Shown piece by piece: positions 1 through 8,400 of a stretch of DNA of 19,910 nt. The notes under the pieces are model-generated. The model saw only the letters and a list, made by a program, of their open reading frames with translations, had not been told where the DNA came from and made no database searches. The position numbers were made by a program, and so were the translations under genes. The DNA lies in the NCBI GenBank assembly GCA_964626885.1, contig CAZVJA010000087.1, forward strand, positions 1 to 19,910, given 5' to 3'. The DNA comes from CAZVJA01 sp964626885 (GTDB lineage: Bacteria; Planctomycetota; Planctomycetia; Planctomycetales; Planctomycetaceae). Every line of letters starts with the position of its first letter. Position 1 is the stretch's first letter.

Positions 1-236
1 CGGTTCCGCTGAGCGACGCCGGTCTGGCGGGACAACCGATCGCGTATCAAGGGCATCTCGTCGCCGCTCTCAGGAATGGCCAGGTCTCCGTGCTCGATGT
101 CACCGAGGGGAAAACTGTTGGAAATTTGGAGGTCGGCCAGCCGCTGAGCTCGCAGCCGATTGGCCTCGAAAAGTCGTTACTTATCCCGTCCATAGACGGC
201 AGTCTCTATCATTTGAACGACCTTCCGAAAAAATGA
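1..236 (+). CDS. PQQ-like beta-propeller protein, C-terminal fragment
   Basis: The reading frame is open from base 3 to the TGA at 234-236, giving 77 residues, and the 5' part lies outside the window. The visible residues show the alternating pattern of PQQ/BamB-type propeller blades: short beta strands such as VAALRNGQVSVLDV and LLIPSIDGSLYHL, each with a G-x-(V/L)-(S/Y)-x-(L/H) core. Proteins of this fold are scaffolds or quinoprotein-like domains, often exported; no catalytic residues can be judged from this piece. The stop overlaps the start of the next gene (ATGA), so the two are very probably translationally coupled. A WD40-type propeller cannot be excluded from the fragment alone. Confidence 0.72.
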   Translation, partial: VPLSDAGLAGQPIAYQGHLVAALRNGQVSVLDVTEGKTVGNLEVGQPLSSQPIGLEKSLLIPSIDGSLYHLNDLPKK

Positions 237-2890
237 AACTATTGCCCCTTCAACTTCAGTGTCGTCGCCGCCCGTGGTCGAAGCATGCCGCGCTGGCTTT
301 ACCAATCGCGTGGCTCGCGTGCGTTTTGTTTTTGGCACAGGGGTTTGCTTTTGCCCAGAAGGCGGATGATCCGGCCGGAAAGAGCGAACAACCCGCGACG
401 AGCAATTCTCCCCCCGAGAAGCCGTCGACGGAGAAGCCCTCGGATTCGGCGGACTCCCCGGAGCCAGGATCAGAGGCTTCGCCAGACAGATCGAAATCCG
501 CGCCGGAAGAAGACTTGCCGCTTCCGTCGTTGGAAGAAATGCAGGTGCCGACCGTGGAAGAGCTGCACAAGCAGCAACTCGACTGGATTATAGTGCTCCA
601 GAAAGATGCGGAACGTGTGCTCGTCACCAAGCGGGTGAATCCGCGTCCGGATACGATCGCGAAGATGCAGGCAGCCATTGAAGAAAGCAAGAAATGGCCG
701 CGCCCCGAAACCGATGAGGAACGAGAAGATCAAAAAAAGAAGCGCAACGATCTGAACTATTTGACGATCTTTCTTCCGGGAGAAGCGGATGAGAATGAAT
801 ACCAGATCCATCTGAATTCGATCCGGCGTATCATTTACCACGAGGATCTCATTCTCCGCCGGGCCGGTCTCTTCATGGATGAAGGGAAACTCCGCGACGC
901 GTTTGAGTTGATCTTCGCGCTGGAGCGCCAATTACCAAACTGGTCCGGATTGGCCGAATCGAAGAATCGCCTCGTGTTTCTCGAAGCGGACGCGGCACTC
1001 GCACGAAATGATGCCGAAACGGCGTTGACCTATCTGGAAGAACTGCACGGCCGTGACCCCAAGTACCCGCGCCTGTATGCTCAGCTTGGCGTGGCGGCGG
1101 ATGCATTGATCTCGGCCGCGCACTCGAGCGAGGACTTCCGGGGAGCACGATTCTTTCTTCGCCGACTCGAAGCCCGGGAAGCCAAGCATGAAGTGGCTCA
1201 AAAGTGGCACGAGTCCATGTTGTCTGAAGCACGGAGCGAGTTGGCGAAGGCTGCCAAGGCTGCCTCGAACGGGGCTCATGATGTCGCCGCGACGGCCGTT
1301 GACCGTGCTGCGTTTGTCTGGCCGGAAACACCCGGTTTGCCCGAAGCCCATCGGCGTTATGCCAACCGGTTTCAGAGAGTCAAAGTGGGGGTGGTGCGCT
1401 GGGCTGGAGAGAAAACTTCTTATGCCCTGTCTCCCCCGGCGGAAGAGCGTCAGGAGCGGCTGACTCAGTTTCGTGTTTTTGAAGTCAGCCATGTCGATGA
1501 TGCGACGCATTATCGGACACCTTTGTTTGAGCAATGGGTGCCGATGGATCTCGGCAGGCAGGTCGTGTTCACGCTTCGACAAAGCCGCGCGCTCTGGGAA
1601 TCGAAGCCGATGATTACCGCCAGCACGATTGCTTCCAATCTGGCGCGGCGGATTGATCCCGGAAATCCGGAGTTCGACGAGCGACTGTATCATTTCGTTG
1701 ACTCCATCAAGGTGAGGTCGCCGTTCGAGTTCGAAATTCGATTCGCGCGCGTCCCGGTCCGAACCGAACCTTTGTTTCGTTTTGCGTTGACAGGGGAAGC
1801 CGATGCGTCGATGAGCGACGGCGGTGTCAGCTCGAATTCTTCCGGTCTGAAAGTCCTGTCGCGACGTTTCGAGCGGCAAGATCGCAACGACGGAACGGTT
1901 GCCTATGACCGGGTTGTTCCACAGCCGGACGGGCTCGCCGAATATCATGCTGCCGAAGTGGTTGAGCGGCGATACGAATCGCACGAGCGCGCCTTGCAGG
2001 GACTTCTCCGGGGTGAAGTGTCCGTATTGCCCGAGTTGCCGGCTTGGGATATCGCGCGGATACGGGACGACGACCGATTCTTTGTGCTTCCCTATGCCGT
2101 TCCAACTTCGCACGTCCTGCAGTTCAATCCGAAGTCCAAGCCGTTTTCTTCGCGCGAATTCCGCATGGCGATTGATATGTCGATCGATAAGCAGCGGCTG
2201 CTGAACGGCATTGTGTTGCGGGAGTTGAGGTCGGATGCGAACGATCTGTTGGTGACCGCCCCGTATTCCCGCCGGAACCCCGCGTACAATCCTCTCGTGG
2301 GGAAACGTCCGTTTGATTTGACTGTTGCGCTGGCGCTCGTGCTTGCGGCGAAGAAGAGTCTGGGGGGACAAATTCCGCCGCTCAAAATGCTCTGTACCCC
2401 CGACGTCGTTGCTGAAGCCGCTTGCCGAGAGATGATTACGCAATGGAAACGGATCGGTATTCCTGTCGAGCTGGTAACGGAAGCCGATGGTCCGGCGGCT
2501 GACTGGGACATCCTCTATCGCACCGTTCGGATGGAAGATCCGATGGCTGAGCTTCCCTCGTTTCTGGCGATGCAAGAGCCGCCGCGCGTCGAATCGCTTC
2601 GCCATCTGCCGGACTGGCTCCGCCAGGAACTGATCGACATGGAAAACGCGGGTGATTGGAGCACTGCCACCTCCTTGATGCACGACTTGCATCGGCATCT
2701 GTATGCCGAGGCGTACTATGTGCCTCTCTGGGAATTGCAGGACTACCTCATCGTCCGAAAGAACATCCGGGGATTTCCCAGCCGGCCGGTCCATCCCTAT
2801 CAGGACATGGAGCGCTGGATCGTCCAATCGTGGTATCCGACGGACAAGCCCGGCGAGAGTGGAGTGCGCCCCGGGTTAACACAGAAATGA
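233..2890 (+). CDS. Secreted TPR-like / family-5 ABC solute-binding fusion protein
   Basis: This 885-residue protein starts at an ATG overlapping the upstream stop, with no Shine-Dalgarno of its own, which points to coupling. Residues 10-41 form a signal peptide: Arg-rich n-region, hydrophobic core, then AFA before QK. There is no lipobox cysteine. Residues 43-97 are a P/S/E-rich linker. Residues about 110-375 are Ala/Leu/Glu-rich amphipathic helices resembling TPR repeats (for example around 205-230 and 255-275). From about 385 the chain resembles the DppA/OppA family (SBP_bac_5), including VLQFNPKSKPF followed by FRMAIDMSIDKQRLL, the equivalent of the family's 'N....PF.d.rvRqAl..aidr..i' block. 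Family members bind peptides or other small solutes for ABC importers. No permease or ATPase gene is visible here, so the protein may have been repurposed. The family-5 call is firm; the TPR call is moderate. Confidence 0.85.
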   Translation: MKLLPLQLQCRRRPWSKHAALALPIAWLACVLFLAQGFAFAQKADDPAGKSEQPATSNSPPEKPSTEKPSDSADSPEPGSEASPDRSKSAPEEDLPLPSLEEMQVPTVEELHKQQLDWIIVLQKDAERVLVTKRVNPRPDTIAKMQAAIEESKKWPRPETDEEREDQKKKRNDLNYLTIFLPGEADENEYQIHLNSIRRIIYHEDLILRRAGLFMDEGKLRDAFELIFALERQLPNWSGLAESKNRLVFLEADAALARNDAETALTYLEELHGRDPKYPRLYAQLGVAADALISAAHSSEDFRGARFFLRRLEAREAKHEVAQKWHESMLSEARSELAKAAKAASNGAHDVAATAVDRAAFVWPETPGLPEAHRRYANRFQRVKVGVVRWAGEKTSYALSPPAEERQERLTQFRVFEVSHVDDATHYRTPLFEQWVPMDLGRQVVFTLRQSRALWESKPMITASTIASNLARRIDPGNPEFDERLYHFVDSIKVRSPFEFEIRFARVPVRTEPLFRFALTGEADASMSDGGVSSNSSGLKVLSRRFERQDRNDGTVAYDRVVPQPDGLAEYHAAEVVERRYESHERALQGLLRGEVSVLPELPAWDIARIRDDDRFFVLPYAVPTSHVLQFNPKSKPFSSREFRMAIDMSIDKQRLLNGIVLRELRSDANDLLVTAPYSRRNPAYNPLVGKRPFDLTVALALVLAAKKSLGGQIPPLKMLCTPDVVAEAACREMITQWKRIGIPVELVTEADGPAADWDILYRTVRMEDPMAELPSFLAMQEPPRVESLRHLPDWLRQELIDMENAGDWSTATSLMHDLHRHLYAEAYYVPLWELQDYLIVRKNIRGFPSRPVHPYQDMERWIVQSWYPTDKPGESGVRPGLTQK

Positions 2891-3016
2891 ATGTGACAGC
2901 GGGAAGAAGTCCGTCGAAAACCGAAAGAACTCAATCGTCCCTCGTGACTGTCTGTTATTCGTCAAACAGAAATGTGTTGGTAACGCGTTCCGCGCGTTCG
3001 GAAGATCGATCCTGTG

Positions 3017-4747
3017 ATGAATAAATTTTGGATCATCCTGTTGACCCTGGTTGCGTTCGGTGCCGTCGCATTCCCGTCGGCGGGAGATGAGTCTGCTCAG
3101 AGTCCGACGACGGCAGAGGAGCCCGTGCAGAATCCGACGTCGAACGACGCCGCTCGTCCGTCGGAGTCGAATTCTCAATCGACAGGCCTACCTGTCGGTG
3201 AAAATGCAACAAAGCATACGGATGTAACGTCCGCATCGGAGTCTCCGGTGGCAGCGCCTGCCGCGACGAAGGCCAAGGACGCTGAATCCACGAACAAGCA
3301 GGCGGAGAAAGCCCCTCCGGTTCGGGTTGAGTATCGTCCGTACAAAATCCGCGTTTCGGTCGCATTCGAGCCCAACCCCGCTTTCACGCGGCAATTTGAA
3401 GCGCAAACACGAGAGCGGATGGCCGCTCTCTTCAAGCGTTCGTTCGGCCTCGCTGGCGAATTGGACAACGGCACGATCGAGCCGGCCAACTGGCTTACGC
3501 CGGGGGACTTCAGCAATCTCGCCCGGCTGAAAGAACCGGAAATTCACAGCCGCTCGGAAGGGGCCGATCTGGACAAGCAATTTATTCTCGTGGTCCGCGA
3601 AACGGGATCGCGCTTGGAGATTGCCTGCCGCGAATGGGACGCTTCGCTGCAAGAACTCGGGCCTGTCGCCCACGCTGTGACATGGGATCGTCGTGAACTC
3701 GCGGCGACCGCGGTCGGGCTGATCAACCATCTTTTCCGGCCGAACTACGCCATTGAGGATGTTGACCCGCTCAGAAAAACGGCCCGTTTGAAAGTGCGCG
3801 CTGGCGGTTTGCCGAAGGGAGACTCCGGTCAAAAACTGGTGGAAGCCGGCGACGTCCTCGTCCCTTTCTTCCGGTATTACGATCGCAATCATGCGCTGCA
3901 ACGCATTCAACTTGCTCCGTGGAGCTATTTGATAGTCGATGCCGTCAATGGCCCGATGGCAACTTGTTCCATTGTTTCTGGGCTTCGTGGAGCGTTGGGA
4001 ACGGGTCAAAGTCGGCGAGTCGAAGCAGCCGCCATTCGCGCCCAACCCATGTATGACGAAACGCGCGTCAAGTTGGTCCTCTTCTCAAACCGTACGAAAC
4101 CGTTGCCAGGCCACCAGGTTCTGATGACGCGAAAATCATCTCTCAAAATGTCGGAAGAAGTGGCGCCGACAAAAGGAGTGACCGACCGTGACGGCCAGAT
4201 TACCTTGACTCGGGATCATGCATTTCCACTGCTCTGGCTCGCCGTGCGGAGCGGAGACACGTTGCTGGCACGCGTTCCGGTTGTCCCGGGACTCGTCCAA
4301 GAAACGACGCTCGAACTCCCTGACGACGCATTGCGGCTCTCCGTTGAGCGGGATCTCGATATGTTGAAAGGCCGGCTGGTGGCCGTGGTGGCCCAACGGG
4401 CGACACAGACCAGCCGGGCACTGACCTTGGCTCGGGCGGGCAAAGGTCCGGACGCGCTGAAGATCCTCGCTGAGACCGCACAGCTGCCGAAGATTGCGGA
4501 CTTTGAGTCGCAGCTGAACGCGATCCGCGTCCCAGCCGTTGAGGCGGCGCAGAAAAAGCGAGACCGTATTTCCGAGTCGCGAATCAACCGGTTGTGCACC
4601 AACGCATCCGATTTGATTCGCAACTATCTCGCCGAGGACAAGCTCCGCGTTGTGGAAGAGGAAATCCGGCAATTGTCGGAAATCGATAAGCCGGATGCAA
4701 AAGGGAAACCGGCCAACGCTCCAGGGGGAGAGGCGAGAAGCAAGTAG
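3017..4747 (+). CDS. Secreted protein of unknown function
   Basis: I do not recognise this 576-residue protein. An N-terminal signal peptide (MNKFWIILLTLVAFGAVAFPSAG) is followed by about 75 residues of low-complexity P/S/T/E sequence, which is a common planctomycete layout for exported proteins. The body begins near residue 95 (VRVEYRPYKIRV) and is mixed alpha/beta. Around residues 370-395, GVTDRDGQITL resembles the beta turn of a carboxypeptidase-regulatory or Ig-like segment. The C-terminal 130 residues are helical and charged. ATG at 3017 is chosen over an in-frame GTG at 3014; a GGAAG at 3000-3004 could serve either. It lies 123 bp after the solute-binding fusion on the same strand, so a shared operon and envelope role are likely. 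No enzyme motif was found. Confidence 0.8.
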   Translation: MNKFWIILLTLVAFGAVAFPSAGDESAQSPTTAEEPVQNPTSNDAARPSESNSQSTGLPVGENATKHTDVTSASESPVAAPAATKAKDAESTNKQAEKAPPVRVEYRPYKIRVSVAFEPNPAFTRQFEAQTRERMAALFKRSFGLAGELDNGTIEPANWLTPGDFSNLARLKEPEIHSRSEGADLDKQFILVVRETGSRLEIACREWDASLQELGPVAHAVTWDRRELAATAVGLINHLFRPNYAIEDVDPLRKTARLKVRAGGLPKGDSGQKLVEAGDVLVPFFRYYDRNHALQRIQLAPWSYLIVDAVNGPMATCSIVSGLRGALGTGQSRRVEAAAIRAQPMYDETRVKLVLFSNRTKPLPGHQVLMTRKSSLKMSEEVAPTKGVTDRDGQITLTRDHAFPLLWLAVRSGDTLLARVPVVPGLVQETTLELPDDALRLSVERDLDMLKGRLVAVVAQRATQTSRALTLARAGKGPDALKILAETAQLPKIADFESQLNAIRVPAVEAAQKKRDRISESRINRLCTNASDLIRNYLAEDKLRVVEEEIRQLSEIDKPDAKGKPANAPGGEARSK

Positions 4748-4780
4748 CGGAGCGCGTTTCGCAACTTGCGTAACGTGCTC

Positions 4781-5821
4781 TTACCGCGGCTTGTTGATGG
4801 CAATGCGAGCCGTTTCCTCATCGGAGCCATCACTCGAGCGGATTGCATACGGCACATTGCGGCTGGCTTCGTAGTACACTCGAGTGAGTAACTCGCTGAG
4901 GACACCCGTCGTGATAAACTGCACCGACATCACGACGCACAATACCCCGACCATCAACAACGGTCTCGTTCCGATGTCTTGCCCCAGTCCGAGCTTGACA
5001 TAGAACAAATAGCCGAGAACCAGACTGCCGACCGATCCGAACAGCAAGCCGATCTTACCGAAGAATTGGCCAGGGTTCGCACGGTAGCGCATGTAAAAGT
5101 AGACCCACAGCAGATCCAGCAAAACGCGATAGGTTCGCCCCAACCCGTATTTCGACTCTCCGAACTGGCGGGCATGATGCCGCACGGGCATTTCGCGAAT
5201 TCGACTGGGTGAGGTCTTCGTCGCTACGAGAGCCGGAATGAATCGGTGCATGCCCCCATAGAGCCGGACGCTCTTGATCACGGAGGCGCGATACGCCTTT
5301 AAGCTGCAACCGTAATCGTGCAATGTCACACCCGTGACGCGACCTATCAGACGATTGGCCAATCGGCTGGGTATCTTTCGCAACCAGAGGTTATCCTGGC
5401 GTGATTTTCGCCAGCCCGCCACAAGGTCCAACTCCTCGGTGAGGAGTTGCTCGACCATCGCGGGAATGTCGCGAGGATCGTTTTGAAGGTCACCGTCCAG
5501 CGTGACAATCACGTCTCCCAGGGCGTGGTCAATTCCGGCCTGCATTGCGGCGGTCTGGCCAAAGTTTCTTTGCAAGGTCAAAACGCGAACATGGCTTCCC
5601 CAGCGCTCGACCGCGTTCCGCAGCTTGTCATGCGTACCATCGGTGCTGCAATCGTCAATCAGAATCAATTCCCAAGGCCAGGGAAAATTTTCCATGGCCT
5701 TGTGTACGTCGTCGACGAATGGAGCGACGCTCTCGACCTCGTTGTACATCGGGACGACAATCGACAGCTGATGTCGCGATTGAAGGTGCTCGGTGGTGTT
5801 ATCAGGTTGGACGGTTTTCAT
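4781..5821 (-). CDS. GT2 polyprenyl-phosphate glycosyltransferase (DPM1/GtrB/ArnC type)
   Basis: This 346-residue enzyme has the GT-A signature motifs in order: VVPMYNE (22-28), LIDDCSTDGT (54-63) and the metal/nucleotide-sugar site TLDGDLQND (107-115). The family-specific GESKYG follows at 221-226. Two C-terminal membrane helices lie at about 256-276 and 287-309, as in GtrB, ArnC and bacterial dolichol-phosphate-mannose synthase-like proteins. The family transfers a sugar from a nucleotide donor to a polyprenyl phosphate on the cytoplasmic face. The start codon overlaps the stop of the upstream GT-C gene (ATGA), so the pair is co-translated, and the product is probably the donor for that enzyme. 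The sugar (mannose, glucose or aminoarabinose) cannot be read from the sequence. Only 33 bp separate its 3' end from the convergent plus-strand gene. Confidence 0.93.
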   Translation of the reverse strand: MKTVQPDNTTEHLQSRHQLSIVVPMYNEVESVAPFVDDVHKAMENFPWPWELILIDDCSTDGTHDKLRNAVERWGSHVRVLTLQRNFGQTAAMQAGIDHALGDVIVTLDGDLQNDPRDIPAMVEQLLTEELDLVAGWRKSRQDNLWLRKIPSRLANRLIGRVTGVTLHDYGCSLKAYRASVIKSVRLYGGMHRFIPALVATKTSPSRIREMPVRHHARQFGESKYGLGRTYRVLLDLLWVYFYMRYRANPGQFFGKIGLLFGSVGSLVLGYLFYVKLGLGQDIGTRPLLMVGVLCVVMSVQFITTGVLSELLTRVYYEASRNVPYAIRSSDGSDEETARIAINKPR

Positions 5822-7284
5822 GAGTGTTGTCCGGCGGTCATTGTCGATCTTCGACGCAAGTTATAGGCCAGAAGCACGAGGACGGTTAGTGTCGGCAAAG
5901 CCAGGTAGACTACAAACCGCGGAACTCCAAACAGATCAGGAGCTGGAAAGCTGCGGTTGAAGCTATCGTCCCGAAGATTGATGAGGAAAGTGCAGAATGA
6001 GCAGACGGTTGAGATCGCTATCAACCTCCATTCCGCAGACAAAGCCACGATCGCGATCGGCACGATCATATACCAGGAGAGATTGAGTTTCGTCAGAAAG
6101 AGGGCAAAGAAGAGGGCGATGACACCCCAGCCCCGTATCAGCTGCTGCAAATCTCCGTTTTGTCGCAGTCCAACAATAGTCGTCAATGCCAAAAACAACA
6201 GGGTCAATCCTTTGCGCACCAGGTTCGGCACCTTTGAGGCTGCTTCATCCATCTGCGTCAAATGCCGTACGATAAGATCCGGTAAGTTCCCATACGGTAA
6301 ATACACAGCCAGCGTGACGAGACAGAAAATGACGGCGGCCCACGCCATTCGGCTCCAATTCCTCCGACGAAGATCTCCCAACCACGCCGCGGCGAGCATG
6401 GGGAGTGTAATCAGCTTCGTCCAGACCGAAAGGGAGAGAAAGATTGACCCCCAGCGATCCCGCCCACGAGTCAGGAAATAGATCCCCGTGAGCAGGTAGC
6501 AGGCCATGACGGTATCGATTTTACTTTGCCCGTGAACGATGACGATGGGATTCCAGCCGTAGACCAACGTACCGACAAACGCCATCCCAGGCTTCAATCG
6601 GCGGAGGATGCTCCACACCAGGAGAAGGTTACAACAATTCAGTAGACAAAACGTGCCGCGATAGAGGAGCAACACCGTGACCGGGTTATCTCCGCCCAAC
6701 CAGGCAAGCGTCGCATTGATGATTTGCCAAGCGGGTAATTTTGCTACGGATGTCATTCCGGTGTATCGACGTTCGGCATAGGAGTAGAGGGGATCATCGG
6801 GAAATCGATCGACGATGACCTCATAGGGGTTCTCGCCATAAACGGCCGCCACCCGGCCGCGCATGATATAGTTGAACACATCCGTATCGATATTCGGCAG
6901 AAATCCAACCGCGATGATATAGAGGCACATGCTCGACAGCACGGCCCAACGCTCCCGCGGGAGGTCATCGCATTTCTTCCAACAGAGGGCGATCGCAACG
7001 GCGTAGACGCCGAACATGACGGCAGTCAGAGCGATGAGCGATCCCAGGAGTACCGATGCGTTCCGCGGAACCAGCCATCCCAGCTCCACGGCCCAGTTCC
7101 AAAACGGAACGTCCTGGATAAGATTCACGGAGACCTTTTGCTGGCGCGCGGGAGTTTGCGGAGTCAGGAAACCACAAGCAAGTGTGCAAATCAGCAAGAT
7201 CGCAAAGAGGATTCCCAGGGAGAGAGTAACCCCCCGGGACTTTTGTTGACACTGCGGGGGATCTGACCTGACGCTGGTAGGCAT
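5818..7284 (-). CDS. GT-C family membrane glycosyltransferase (GT87/MptB-like)
   Basis: A 488-residue polytopic membrane protein with roughly ten or more hydrophobic segments. After an early helix (residues 20-40) and a periplasmic loop come NIDTDVFNYIMRGRVAAVYG and then ENPY (131-154). This resembles the 'D-(I/V)-Y-R-Y-x-x-(D/R)-G-R....G-x-NPY' block of polyprenol-phosphate-sugar-dependent mannosyltransferases, and D133/D135 are candidate catalytic acids. The frame can be extended upstream to an ATG at 7410, but that start has no ribosome site. The ATG at 7284 has AAGGAA six bases upstream, so it is preferred. The gene is followed by an overlapping GT2 that would supply the lipid-linked donor. 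The acceptor (lipid, glycan or protein) is unknown. Confidence 0.85.
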   Translation of the reverse strand: MPTSVRSDPPQCQQKSRGVTLSLGILFAILLICTLACGFLTPQTPARQQKVSVNLIQDVPFWNWAVELGWLVPRNASVLLGSLIALTAVMFGVYAVAIALCWKKCDDLPRERWAVLSSMCLYIIAVGFLPNIDTDVFNYIMRGRVAAVYGENPYEVIVDRFPDDPLYSYAERRYTGMTSVAKLPAWQIINATLAWLGGDNPVTVLLLYRGTFCLLNCCNLLLVWSILRRLKPGMAFVGTLVYGWNPIVIVHGQSKIDTVMACYLLTGIYFLTRGRDRWGSIFLSLSVWTKLITLPMLAAAWLGDLRRRNWSRMAWAAVIFCLVTLAVYLPYGNLPDLIVRHLTQMDEAASKVPNLVRKGLTLLFLALTTIVGLRQNGDLQQLIRGWGVIALFFALFLTKLNLSWYMIVPIAIVALSAEWRLIAISTVCSFCTFLINLRDDSFNRSFPAPDLFGVPRFVVYLALPTLTVLVLLAYNLRRRSTMTAGQHS

Positions 7285-7879
7285 TACAGATTCCTTGGTG
7301 ATCCAGCGGTTGTTGATTGACAGATTGTTTTGACTGCGTGGGACATTTTTCACTTCAAACGGGTTTCTGTTTGCCTTGCATTCGGGGGGAGCCACAGCGT
7401 CCCCTGTCATGGCGTGACGACGCAGTCGTTAAACCAGCCATTGATTCGTCATGCTGGCTAATAGCCCGTTCAAAATCAGAGTATTTCGCACCACCAAGGG
7501 ATGTTTGGACCCGGTGCAGATCCAACTGGGATTCGTTAAATATCAGCAGCAAAGACGTTGCTGTCTGTGCGTTCATCAATAGGCTTCGTAACTGAAGACT
7601 CTGCTGCATTTACGCACCGAAATGCACAACATTATCCAGGATACCCATGTTTCCCATTTGGTGTCTACCAGCGGGTGGGGAATAGGTGGATCACACGGGT
7701 TCCTTGGGCAAGGGGGGATCAGCTTGCCTTAGAGTCCCCGAATTCCGCATGAATGTAAAATAAGTTTCCACAAAAGCCGTTTAGCGGGATTTTCTGCTTC
7801 CATTTCGTGGTTTCAGTGATAAGATTGTGTAGGGTCATTGGGGTACCCAGCCACAGGAAGCGGGCGGGAGAGAATTGCG
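7285..7879. other. Gene-free stretch upstream of the glycosyltransferase operon
   Basis: About 600 bp in which no open frame looks like a protein: the candidates are short, overlap each other on both strands and lack ribosome sites. It must contain the minus-strand promoter of the glycosyltransferase operon, but I could not place convincing -35/-10 boxes. Two small inverted repeats are visible: GGGGA at 7386-7390 with TCCCC at 7400-7404, and GGCAAG at 7707-7712 with CTTGCC at 7723-7728. Neither is followed by a T-run, so neither is a standard terminator. The part around 7600-7850 looks more AT-rich than the flanking genes. Confidence 0.5.
7291..7296 (-). promoter_or_regulatory. Ribosome binding site deciding the GT-C start
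   Basis: On the minus strand AAGGAA lies six bases before the ATG at 7284. The alternative upstream ATG at 7410 is preceded by AACGACTGCGTCGTCACGCC, which contains no purine-rich site. The shorter start is therefore favoured. Confidence 0.6.
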
Positions 7880-8053
7880 ATGAAATCGGTAAGTCCTTGG
7901 TTTCAAACAGCAAATCTGCTGGACGGCATTCGGAAGACCCTTTCGAATATCGAGGCCAACCGAAGTCGATCGACCGGCTTCGAGGGGCGTGCCACTTCAG
8001 GCAGCCGGTCACAATCGGTTGCAAAATGCAAGTCTGAACATTCGGCGACCTGA
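7880..8053 (+). CDS. Possible small protein, 57 aa, unknown
   Basis: An ATG at 7880 is preceded by GGGAG(AG) at 7866-7872 with seven to nine bases of spacing, a plausible ribosome site, and opens a 57-codon frame. The product begins MKSVSPWFQTANLLDGIRKT, has one possible short amphipathic helix and then becomes Ser/Arg-rich. There is no membrane segment, signal peptide or recognisable domain. Third-position GC is only about 55% by hand count, so codon use does not strongly support coding. It sits alone between the glycosyltransferase operon and the phosphatase gene. It may be a chance frame in intergenic DNA. Confidence 0.25.
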   Translation: MKSVSPWFQTANLLDGIRKTLSNIEANRSRSTGFEGRATSGSRSQSVAKCKSEHSAT

Positions 8054-8400
8054 ACCAGCCTTGCTGGGATTTCAGTTTTGCTGACCTCTGCTGGCCCTTT
8101 CTTTCTGCCGATGCGCTTGTGGTTCGTGCGAACGCAGTGCGCGGGCCTGCTTAGTGCAAAGGCGTTCCCCAGGCTGAAATAGGGGGGCGTTGGTTCTGGC
8201 TCTATATCCTCAACGTCACCAGCGATCCATATTCGCCCTCTCGCGCCTATTGTCTCTCGCTCCAATGCAGCAAGCGTTCTTGTCAGAACGGCTCAATTGA
8301 CGTACAAGTCCCCTGGCAATTTCTTCCCCTCGCGTCTCGGACAGGGGTTCGTGCCGCATGTCCTCTCGTCCAGCCGTCACTCGAGCAAGGAGAGCTTCTC
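8054..8400. other. Gene-free leader before the phosphatase gene
   Basis: About 350 bp with no credible coding frame on either strand. It should hold the promoter and leader of the phosphatase gene starting at 8401. I could not pick -35/-10 boxes, inverted repeats or RNA structure with any confidence. The only clear element is the ribosome site at its very end. Confidence 0.45.
8387..8392 (+). promoter_or_regulatory. Ribosome binding site deciding a GTG start
   Basis: AAGGAG lies eight bases before the GTG at 8401. Near-consensus sequence and spacing support GTG as the true start of the phosphatase gene and place about 50 cytoplasmic residues before its membrane helix. Confidence 0.7.

Noticed and set aside
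932..2827. A 631-codon minus-strand frame opposite the solute-binding fusion gene.
   Set aside because: It is rich in Arg, His and Gln with no domain pattern, a typical antisense shadow of a moderately GC-rich gene. The plus-strand frame carries the family motifs.
2951..2970. TCTGTT ... AACAGA inverted repeat between the solute-binding fusion and the next gene.
   Set aside because: Only six weak, AT-containing pairs with no T-run. It could arise by chance and does not argue for a terminator inside the operon.
7285..7410. A 42-residue N-terminal extension of the GT-C protein.
   Set aside because: No Shine-Dalgarno before the ATG at 7410, and the extension is polar and unlike a signal or membrane segment. 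The ATG at 7284 has AAGGAA well placed.
7355..7609. An 84-codon minus-strand frame upstream of the GT-C gene that could have been a small gene.
   Set aside because: No ribosome site before its ATG, no recognisable fold, and overlaps with equally long frames on the other strand.
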